DNA of 64,000 bases from a bacterium (GTDB lineage Bacteria; Cyanobacteriota; Sericytochromatia; S15B-MN24; UBA4093), in the NCBI GenBank assembly GCA_017744355.1, contig JAGIBK010000010.1, positions 22,391 to 86,390 on the forward strand, read 5' to 3'. Positions within the stretch are counted from its first letter, which is position 1; every line of letters starts with the position of its first letter. The position numbers and the translations under genes are program-made. The notes beneath the pieces were generated by a model. That model was given only the letters and a program-made list of their open reading frames with translations. It did no database searches and was not told where the DNA came from. Positions 35,090 to 41,494 of this stretch are shown here, piece by piece.

Positions 35090-35594
35090 GCTGCCCGCCT
35101 CGCGATTCGTAGTACTCCTTGGCCTCTTCGATGATCCCCTCCAGGTAGCGGAAGGCCGGGCGTCGCTTCTCGGGGGGCTGCGACCAGAAACCAGGCTCGG
35201 AGAGCGCGCCGAAGCCGATCTTGTACTGGTCCATCTCCGCCAGGATGAGCCGCTCTTGCGGCGTGGGGGGATATTCCAGCTCCGCGAAGTGGTTCACCTC
35301 CGCAAGCAGCGGACGAGAAGCCTCTCGGGATAACGGAGCCTCGCCTCGTGAGATCCGGAGCAGCGCGTCGATATCGATGGGATCGCTAGGGCGCGAAAGC
35401 CCCTTCGCGAGCTTGGCGAAGGTGGCGGCAGTGGGGGAAATAGGGCGTCCGGTGGATGGGTTGAGGCCTTCTTCGAGCTGCTTGATGTAGGAGTGACTCA
35501 CGCCAGCTCGCTTGGCGAGCTGATTCTGAGACAGGTTCAGCTCGTCGCGCCTGGTCCGGATGTAGTCGCCTAGAGGATTCTTGCTCATGCTCAA
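35082..35594 (-). CDS. XRE-family repressor
   Basis: 170 residues. An N-terminal HTH_3 domain is clear: GDYIRTRRDELNLSQNQLAK, RAGVSHSYIKQLEEG, PTAATFAKLAKGLS. The C-terminal region is acidic and helical with no LexA-type protease. It probably represses the tail cluster and its activator, transcribed divergently. TTG at 35594 has AAGGA at good spacing; ATG at 35588 is the alternative. Confidence 0.8.
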   Translation of the reverse strand: MSMSKNPLGDYIRTRRDELNLSQNQLAKRAGVSHSYIKQLEEGLNPSTGRPISPTAATFAKLAKGLSRPSDPIDIDALLRISRGEAPLSREASRPLLAEVNHFAELEYPPTPQERLILAEMDQYKIGFGALSEPGFWSQPPEKRRPAFRYLEGIIEEAKEYYESRGGQHA

Positions 35595-35647
35595 GCAACC
35601 TGTTCCTTCTGCTTGCCATCTGGTGTGATGCGCACTGTCAGTAATTG

Positions 35648-35823
35648 ATAGCTTACTATGAACTTATGAAAGTATACTATTGACTTCCGGTTTTCAGCAA
35701 GCTACCCTTGAGACGTGCCTGAAGGCGATACGAGAAGCCGATTGCTCATGGATGAGGAGCAAGGCTGGGGCTCTATTTGTCGCGAGCGGGCTTTTTGTTT
35801 GCAGTTTATTGAAAGTAAACTTT
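35648..35823. promoter_or_regulatory. Three operator-like palindromes in the divergent control region
   Basis: ATAGCTTACTAT (35648-35659), AAAGTATACTAT (35669-35680) and AAAGTAAACTTT (35812-35823) share the consensus AWAGTAWACTWT. The first two are 21 bp centre to centre, two helical turns. They lie between the XRE repressor and the late activator, as expected for repressor binding sites. Confidence 0.55.
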
Positions 35824-35854
35824 AAATCACCACGTCAGCGCAAGGAGTCGAAGC

Positions 35855-36322
35855 ATGAGACGTAGTTCAGCAGGCAAATTTGATTGGACCCGAACCGAGT
35901 TACGCGATTACTTCGGGATCGGCCGCGGGAAGGTGAGCCATTATCTGCGCCGAGAAGCTTTCTGCCCATCGGTTGCGGCGGGCTTCGCACCGTTGCAATT
36001 GCATAAGACAGAGCGCCATGCGGGCGGCGGCTTCGTCCATCTCGAGGGGGGAAGGCCTGCGTTGAGGGACGAAGTCCTCGATATGCTCGATGGCATTCCC
36101 TACGCGCTCATGCGCGAAGCGGTGATGTACTTGCGTGAGCACGATACCGAGATTGGACAGGCGTTGGACGTCGTGATGAAACGCTATCCGCTCGACACCA
36201 TGGAAATGCTGGCAGAGCGCTGCCAGTGCGAGGCCTCGACCCTCTATAGGCGGTTAGATCGCGCCATCGATACGATTAGCTCCTATATTGATCGGGCGCT
36301 TTCTAATTTCGCGGATGATTGA
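35855..36322 (+). CDS. HTH transcriptional activator of the tail cluster (ArpU/RinA-like)
   Basis: 155 residues from MRRSSAGKFDWTRTELRDYF. A first HTH-like segment (LRDYFGIGRGKVSHYLRREA) and a second at the C-terminus (MEMLAERCQCEASTLYRRLDRAI, sigma region 4-like) are visible. The size and C-terminal HTH fit phage late-transcription activators of the ArpU/RinA kind, although the family cannot be fixed by eye. It is followed by a terminator, a -35-less promoter and the tail operon, consistent with an activator role. Confidence 0.5.
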   Translation: MRRSSAGKFDWTRTELRDYFGIGRGKVSHYLRREAFCPSVAAGFAPLQLHKTERHAGGGFVHLEGGRPALRDEVLDMLDGIPYALMREAVMYLREHDTEIGQALDVVMKRYPLDTMEMLAERCQCEASTLYRRLDRAIDTISSYIDRALSNFADD

Positions 36323-36356
36323 ATCACCTCGCTCGGTTTTTAAATATTCGATGAGG

Positions 36357-36384
36357 AGTCGGCTCTTTTGGAGCCGACTTTTTT
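36357..36384 (+). terminator. Terminator after the activator gene
   Basis: AGTCGGCTC pairs with GAGCCGACT, followed by TTTTTTG. Strong intrinsic terminator. Confidence 0.85.
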
Positions 36385-36431
36385 GTTTTCTCGCATCAAG
36401 GGAAGTTGCAAGAAAAAATGCGAGAAAACTT

Positions 36432-36464
36432 GCTATGGAACTCGCTATGTCAATCCCCTATAGT
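36432..36464 (+). promoter_or_regulatory. Candidate activator-dependent promoter of the tail operon
   Basis: A good -10 element TATAGT (36459-36464) has no -35 hexamer. Direct repeats GCTATG (36432-36437 and 36444-36449), 12 bp apart, flank the -35 position, as expected for a bound activator. Confidence 0.45.
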
Positions 36465-36490
36465 CATAAGCATCGAAAAGTATGTTTCGT

Positions 36491-36519
36491 GGCTCTGCCC
36501 TCGTGGCGGAGCCTTTTTT
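36491..36519 (+). terminator. Leader terminator in front of the tail operon
   Basis: GGCTCTGCC pairs with GGCGGAGCC (one mismatch), followed by TTTTTTG. It lies between the candidate promoter and the first tail gene, so the operon may need antitermination or tolerate read-through. Confidence 0.7.
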
Positions 36520-36546
36520 GCTGTCCACTCAACCGAGGAAGGTGAA

Positions 36547-37152
36547 ATGAGCCTCGAATTACTCAAGAACGCCTTATGCCAGGCGATCGCCTCGGCTATT
36601 CCCACCCTGGTGATTTATCCGGATCGTATCGGGGCATCGGACGAAACGTTTCCGAATCTTTCGCTTATCGGCCTCGAGACTTTCCATCTCGATGTGCCGC
36701 GCCACGGTGAAATCATTCGGATACCCAACCCGGACCCCGCGCTGGGAGCCGCCCCCTATCTCGTGAGGCCGGTCATCGCGCGAAAGCGCTCGAAGCTTCG
36801 CCTGCAACTGCGCGATCGCCTCGCGGAGGGCGAGGCGCTGGAGGCACTTCACGGGCGCCTCCGGGAGTGCCACAACGCGCTCGATCGCTTTTTTTCCGTG
36901 ACGCGCTCCATTCGAATCGGCCCGGAGAGCGGCCAGACTTTGGCGGAGCTCTGGTACGAAAGCGATCAAGAGGAGTACGACGCCGCGTCGTCGCTCTTCC
37001 TGCACACCTACCAGCTTCGCCTCGATCCCTGGCGCTTGCTCGAGGCCGGAAGCGGCACCCCCACCTACCGCGCGGATCACATCGCGGTCGGCGTCTCGCG
37101 GGAGCGGGACGGCGCCTTGCTTATCAATCGAGTCCACCCACCGCATCAATAA
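36547..37152 (+). CDS. Tail protein upstream of the sheath (possible tail terminator)
   Basis: 201 residues starting MSLELLKNALCQAIASAIPT after GAGGAAGGTG. No clear domain is visible. Its position directly before the sheath is that of tail completion/terminator proteins in contractile phages and PBSX-like elements. YLVRPVIARKRSKLRLQLRD and FSVTRSIRIGPESG suggest a mixed alpha/beta fold. Function is inferred from position only. Confidence 0.5.
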   Translation: MSLELLKNALCQAIASAIPTLVIYPDRIGASDETFPNLSLIGLETFHLDVPRHGEIIRIPNPDPALGAAPYLVRPVIARKRSKLRLQLRDRLAEGEALEALHGRLRECHNALDRFFSVTRSIRIGPESGQTLAELWYESDQEEYDAASSLFLHTYQLRLDPWRLLEAGSGTPTYRADHIAVGVSRERDGALLINRVHPPHQ

Positions 37153-37167
37153 GGAGGAACCTACAAG

Positions 37168-38652
37168 ATGCTCACCAACAACATCACCGGCATCTCGCTC
37201 GACGGGGTGCTCACGCGGATGCTACCCGCAGGGCCGGTCGCAGCGTCCAACATCGCGACCGGCGTCTGTGTGCTCGTGGCAACCGCTGATTGGGGCCCCG
37301 ACAACAAGGCCGTGGCGCTCGGCACCTTCAGCGACTACGTCAAGCAGTTCGGCAGCTATGCCAAGGATGCCGACGGCCTGGAGACCGACGGCTACGTCCA
37401 GGCGTGGGGGTACTTCGCCGGCGGCAAGAAGCGTCGCATCTCGGGCGGCGGCTCTGACCTGCGGATGATCCGCGTCTGCGGCTCCAGCAAGGCGAAGGCC
37501 AGCAAGGCTTTCTATGACGGCGCGAGCACGCCTGCCATCGTCGGGACGGCGAGTGCCCGCTATTACGGTGCTGCGGGCAACGGCATCCAGGTCAAGCTCG
37601 AAAAGGACGCCGAGGTCTTTCACCTCACGGTGCTCCCCTTCGACACCATGCCGCCGGAAGTCTTCAAGAACCTGACGATCGAGACGGCCGAGCGCGCCAT
37701 CAACGGGGTGTCCAAGTACATCGTCTGGGAGAAGGGCGTCTCCGAGCAGCTCCCCGCCTCCGTCACGGCCTACCTGTCGGGCGGCGATTCGGGGCTAGGG
37801 GCGATGGACGCCGACTATGTGGGCCAGGCCGGTGCAAGCCCCACCGGCTTCGAGTTGGCCAAGACGGTGGCGGATGTCAACTTCCTGGTCTCCGGCAAGC
37901 TGTCGAGCGCCATCAAGACCCAGATGAAGGCCGTGGCGGATGCCCTCTACGCTCAGGCGATCGTGGGGCCGGACAGCAAGTCTCAGGTCCCGGACGATGC
38001 GATCGCCGAGCAGCTGTTCGATGACTGGGCGGTTATCTATGCCTTCGGTTACCAGGAGTGGCTCAACCCCGTCTCCGGTATGACGCAGTCGGTCTTCCCC
38101 GCAGGCTCGATTGCCGGCGCGCTGTGCAACGCGCCTTACTGGGCCAGCCTGTCCCAGTGCCAGCTCAATGGCTACATGGGCCCGAGCATGCCGCTTTCCG
38201 AGGTGGATGCCGAGCGCCTGGCGAAGAAGGGGATCATCCCCATCACGGCGGGCTCGGTCTGCCGGAAGGGCAGTAACACCTCGTCGGACGAGTCGATCAA
38301 TCAGATCGAAGACTTCCGGATCCCCGTCTTCCTCGCCAAATCGCTCGATGCGACGGTGAAGCCCCTCATCGCCGAGCCCCAGGTGTACGACGAGGCGACG
38401 GGCCAGTCGGATTTCTTCAACGATCTCACCGAGGCTTGCGAGCAGCTCCTGCGTCTTCAGCCGAAGGAGGCGGTGCAGTCGGCCTACGTGGATGCCCACT
38501 ACGAAGCCGATCTGGCCGAGCAGAACAAGGCGAAGGTCGCGGTGGTCGTTCGCCAGACCGCCAAGGCCAACCAGATCATCGTGGACGTGACGGCCGGTCG
38601 CACCGCGCTGCGCGTCGTTCCCGCCGGCGTCAACCTGATCACCGGCGCGTAA
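37168..38652 (+). CDS. Contractile tail sheath protein
   Basis: 494 residues with GGAGGAAC upstream. GVCVLVATADWGPDNKAVAL, VKQFGSYAKDADGLETDGYV and MIRVCGSS in the N-terminal part, and a C-terminal domain of about 150 residues (RIPVFLAKSLDATVKPLIAE, GQSDFFNDLTEACEQLLRLQ), match phage tail sheath proteins. The sheath contracts to drive the tube through the target envelope. Like XkdK of PBSX it precedes the tube gene directly. Confidence 0.88.
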   Translation: MLTNNITGISLDGVLTRMLPAGPVAASNIATGVCVLVATADWGPDNKAVALGTFSDYVKQFGSYAKDADGLETDGYVQAWGYFAGGKKRRISGGGSDLRMIRVCGSSKAKASKAFYDGASTPAIVGTASARYYGAAGNGIQVKLEKDAEVFHLTVLPFDTMPPEVFKNLTIETAERAINGVSKYIVWEKGVSEQLPASVTAYLSGGDSGLGAMDADYVGQAGASPTGFELAKTVADVNFLVSGKLSSAIKTQMKAVADALYAQAIVGPDSKSQVPDDAIAEQLFDDWAVIYAFGYQEWLNPVSGMTQSVFPAGSIAGALCNAPYWASLSQCQLNGYMGPSMPLSEVDAERLAKKGIIPITAGSVCRKGSNTSSDESINQIEDFRIPVFLAKSLDATVKPLIAEPQVYDEATGQSDFFNDLTEACEQLLRLQPKEAVQSAYVDAHYEADLAEQNKAKVAVVVRQTAKANQIIVDVTAGRTALRVVPAGVNLITGA

Positions 38653-38671
38653 GGATAGGAGGTAAGCAGAA

Positions 38672-39112
38672 ATGGGTGAATACGCGAAGAACCAGTCGCT
38701 CCGGGGGACGGATGTCGCCATCCGGCTCTATCGACAGGGCCAAGTCCTCGACATCATCGAGGCCGAAGAAATCGAGGGCGGTCCCAACCTGGTGGTCATC
38801 GAGTCGGCCCCCTTGTCGGTCGGCCATACCCAGCGCGATACCCACGTGGACGGCTACAGCGTGACGGTCAAGGCGGTTCGCAAGGGGCATGCCCTCCTGG
38901 ATGAAGTGCTCGCGCAGTGTAAGGCAAATGCCAGCACCGGCAAGGCGCTGCCCAAGTACACGGTCCTCATCGCCTATCGGGATACCAACACCAACGTCAT
39001 CCGGCAGGTCAAGGTGGTGAACGCCACCTTGACCGAGGTGAACCCCTTCGCCTCCGGCACCATCAATGCCAAGCAGACCGAAGGCTTCAAGCTCATGGGC
39101 CAGCTCGGCTAA
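38672..39112 (+). CDS. Tail tube protein
   Basis: 146 residues. SLRGTDVAIRLYRQGQVLDI, GGPNLVVIESAPLSVGHTQR and TINAKQTEGFKLMGQLG fit the beta-barrel tube (XkdM/gp19-like) subunit that stacks into the inner tube. AGGAGGT is upstream, 20 bases after the sheath stop. A terminator follows, which would allow high expression of sheath and tube relative to the rest. Confidence 0.75.
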   Translation: MGEYAKNQSLRGTDVAIRLYRQGQVLDIIEAEEIEGGPNLVVIESAPLSVGHTQRDTHVDGYSVTVKAVRKGHALLDEVLAQCKANASTGKALPKYTVLIAYRDTNTNVIRQVKVVNATLTEVNPFASGTINAKQTEGFKLMGQLG

Positions 39113-39126
39113 CCCGTCCGCCCTGA

Positions 39127-39158
39127 GGCCCCCGAGTCATCTCGGGGGCCGTTCTTTT
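39127..39158 (+). terminator. Terminator after the tube gene
   Basis: GGCCCCCGAG pairs perfectly with CTCGGGGGCC across a TCAT loop, followed by GTTCTTTT. Confidence 0.85.
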
Positions 39159-39180
39159 CATCGAGGAGGTCTTTCTACCC

Positions 39181-39480
39181 ATGTCCGCCGTTCAGGAATC
39201 GATCAAGCTCAAGCACGACGAGCTGCAGGCCAAGGCCCGAGAGGTCTTTGAGGAAGGCGAGCGCGTCACGCGCGAGATTGCGCGCCTTCAGGAACTACAG
39301 ACCCAGCTGTATCGCGAGTTCTTGAAGCTCAGCGCGCAGGCGGCCCTGCTGCAGGAGCTGGACCCGAGCCTCAGGTCGCCGCTGCCCGAGGATGTGAATC
39401 CCGATGCGCTCGCCTTGAATCAAGCGGTCGCTGCTCAGCCCTCGTCCAATGGCCTCGCCGTGGCCGGCGTTGCCGCATAG
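39181..39480 (+). CDS. Coiled-coil protein of the tail operon
   Basis: 99 residues with GGAGGT upstream. Residues 5-65 are heptad-like (LKHDELQAKAREVFEEGERV, ARLQELQTQLYREFLKLSAQ), and the C-terminus is alanine-rich and flexible. It lies between tube and chaperone genes and could be an assembly factor or a small structural protein. Family not recognised. Confidence 0.6.
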   Translation: MSAVQESIKLKHDELQAKAREVFEEGERVTREIARLQELQTQLYREFLKLSAQAALLQELDPSLRSPLPEDVNPDALALNQAVAAQPSSNGLAVAGVAA

Positions 39481-39498
39481 CAAATAGGAGGATTATCC

Positions 39499-39834
39499 AT
39501 GCAAATCAAGCTTTCGACCGGGAAGATCGTCGATATCGTCGATGAGTACGGCTTCGACCAGGAGCTTCGCGCCGCGGAGCTTTCGGAAGTGCCCGCCGTG
39601 ATGACGTACGCGGATACCATCTTGCTCAACATTGCCTCGGTGATGGCGGCCGTGACCAAGATCGACGGCAAGGGGATCCAGGAGGTGACGGGCGAGGCGG
39701 TCCGCTCGAAGGATCTGCTCAAGAGCTTCCGCAAGGCGTTTAACGATGCCGAATGGAAGCAGCTCGACAAGGCCTTCGAGGAGGTGTACGCCAAGGGCCC
39801 AAAGTCGATCGGGGAGTATTTCATCCTCTCCTGA
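39499..39834 (+). CDS. Tail assembly chaperone, short form
   Basis: 111 residues starting MQIKLSTGKIVDIVDEYGFD after AGGAGG. Its place between the tube and tape-measure genes is that of the tail assembly chaperone (XkdN/gpG-type). Near its 3' end two overlapping slippery heptamers, GGGCCCA (39795-39801) and CCCAAAG (39798-39804), are in the zero-frame phase X-XXY-YYZ. A -1 shift there gives a longer product ending at 39974. Confidence 0.7.
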   Translation: MQIKLSTGKIVDIVDEYGFDQELRAAELSEVPAVMTYADTILLNIASVMAAVTKIDGKGIQEVTGEAVRSKDLLKSFRKAFNDAEWKQLDKAFEEVYAKGPKSIGEYFILS

Positions 39835-39974
39835 TCTCTCGCTACGAGGAGGTTGCCACCATCTGCCGCGCCTTCAACCTCACGGAAGCCGAGGTGCGCA
39901 AGCTTGATCGCAAGGGCTATGCGGCGCGCCTAGAGGCGGCTCATAACGTTCTCTCGCGGTACGTGGCATTCTGA
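39805..39974 (+). CDS. -1 frameshift extension of the tail assembly chaperone
   Basis: After a -1 shift at the heptamers the frame stays open to a stop at 39972-39974, adding about 56 residues (VDRGVFHPLLISRYEEVATI, CRAFNLTEAEVRKLDRKGYA). The fusion would be about 158 residues. The added part has no ribosome-binding site of its own and no good start codon. A possible stimulatory stem (39807-39814 with 39829-39836, two G-T pairs) starts 5 bases after GGGCCCA. A long frameshifted chaperone is conserved in many tailed phages. Confidence 0.65.
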
Positions 39975-39980
39975 GCCTAT

Positions 39981-40015
39981 CCTCTTGCTTGATGTATAAT
40001 CATCCGAGCAAGAGG
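39981..40015. other. Long hairpin at the left edge of the AT-rich insert
   Basis: CCTCTTGCT pairs with AGCAAGAGG (39981-39989 with 40007-40015), and an inner GATG/CATC stem leaves TATAAT in the loop. It may be a terminator, a processing site, or the promoter of the following gene. Confidence 0.45.
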
Positions 40016-40116
40016 ACAGGTTCTGGGCGGGTTTATGGCGGCACAATTAGGGCGGATAACGCTAAGAAGGTGCCTCTTGCAAGACTCTATTGTGAATCGC
40101 TTGACAAGAGGTGATA

Positions 40117-41415
40117 ATGCAACTTCGGCGTACATATTCGATTTTATTCTTGTTGGCTTCCATGACGCTGTATTCAAATTCGGCAGTAGCATTTTCTGGG
40201 TTTGGATTGGAGAAGTCTTCAGAAGAAAGTCGCTTGAAGTTTATTTCCTCCCAGGAAATCGCGAAAAAATTTCGAAATACGTCAGGATCGCAATGTTTGT
40301 TGACGATGAATCTGTACAAGGCGATTTTGGAAGAGGATTTGAAAGCGGTTTCTCAAGCAATTTCGTGCGGTGCAGAGGTAAATCCAAGTAAGTGGAATTA
40401 TATTACCAATGACTGTCTTCCAGATAGCATCTCTCCGCTGAGATTGGCTCTTATTCTTAATAATTATGAAATTGTTTCGGTTGTTTTATCTGCGGGGGCC
40501 CCGGTTAACGAGCGTGCTGAGAATGACAGTCTTGCAACTCCCTTGATGGTTGCCGCGGCTGTTGGAAACGATAAGATCTGTTCATTGCTGATTAGCGCCG
40601 GCGCTAAGGTCAATGAGGTTGGTGATACAGGATACACCGCATTGGATCTGGCGATTGTTTGGAACTCGATGCGATTGAAGTTTCCTGGTAATAAGTATCT
40701 GGCAGAGCATGATTTGTACTGCCCCGTTGATGCAAATTATGCCAGTACTATAGATGTGCTGAAAAAAAGCAATGCAAAATCTTCGGTTGTTTTTGGTGAT
40801 GATGGTTATTCATCTCCTAATATTTATTCAGCAAGCGCGGTGAATAAGAATTTATCAATCGCGAATTTTCTTAGTTTCGAAAATTGGGGGTGGTATGATC
40901 ACGATTTAAGTAAGTTTAAGGAGAGAATGGGCGGTTATTACAACCAAACTTTGACGCTCGTTAAATCTCAGGTGGAAGCCCAGGAAAGAGAAAATAAGCT
41001 CAAATCGTTTTTTGATGAAGCAAATGATCCTAAACAGATGGTTTTCTGGAAAAAATTTATGGACTTTGCTCTTGTTAATGATAAGCGTTCTGATGCTTCG
41101 TTTGATAAAATCAATGCGATTTTTGTAAATGGAAGAGAGTCTGAATCCAGAAATGAGCTTTCGTCGAATGTCTCCAGAAAGATAGGAAAGCCTGTTTTCT
41201 TATTTGTGGAGTTCGAGTCAAATGCAAGCGGGGGGATTCTTGCATCAATTGGTCGTGGATCATCCCTTATTTATTTGTCTGGTGTTAAGCCTGGGTCGGT
41301 TGTGAGTGGGGAGAAATTTAACGTGGTCGGTAAGATTGGTGGGACCTATACCTACACCACCGTCCTCGGCAGTAAAAATACTGTGCCTCGAGTAAATGTT
41401 AAATGGAAGTACTAA
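40117..41415 (+). CDS. Exported ankyrin-repeat protein, phage-tail cargo gene (moron)
   Basis: 432 residues with AGAGGTGAT before the ATG. MQLRRTYSILFLLASMTLYS plus NSAVAFSG is a signal peptide. Residues about 65-195 hold ankyrin repeats (ISPLRLALILNNYEIVSVVL, ATPLMVAAAVGNDKICSLLI, GYTALDLAIVW). The C-terminal half (DPKQMVFWKKFMDFALVNDK, GKPVFLFVEFESNASGG) is unrecognised. The gene is far more AT-rich than its neighbours and is followed by its own terminator. It could be an effector, an immunity factor or a host-surface modifier. Confidence 0.7.
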   Translation: MQLRRTYSILFLLASMTLYSNSAVAFSGFGLEKSSEESRLKFISSQEIAKKFRNTSGSQCLLTMNLYKAILEEDLKAVSQAISCGAEVNPSKWNYITNDCLPDSISPLRLALILNNYEIVSVVLSAGAPVNERAENDSLATPLMVAAAVGNDKICSLLISAGAKVNEVGDTGYTALDLAIVWNSMRLKFPGNKYLAEHDLYCPVDANYASTIDVLKKSNAKSSVVFGDDGYSSPNIYSASAVNKNLSIANFLSFENWGWYDHDLSKFKERMGGYYNQTLTLVKSQVEAQERENKLKSFFDEANDPKQMVFWKKFMDFALVNDKRSDASFDKINAIFVNGRESESRNELSSNVSRKIGKPVFLFVEFESNASGGILASIGRGSSLIYLSGVKPGSVVSGEKFNVVGKIGGTYTYTTVLGSKNTVPRVNVKWKY

Positions 41416-41453
41416 TCGTGAAATAGTTTTCCTGAATCGAGATTCATCTGTTG

Positions 41454-41484
41454 CCCCTGCCATTTTGGCGGGGGTTTTGTTTTT
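41454..41484 (+). terminator. Terminator closing the AT-rich insert
   Basis: CCCCTGCC pairs with GGCGGGGG (one G-T) across ATTTT, followed by TTTTGTTTTT. It directly precedes the ribosome-binding site of the tape-measure gene. Confidence 0.85.
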
Positions 41485-41494
41485 GGAGGCGGCA

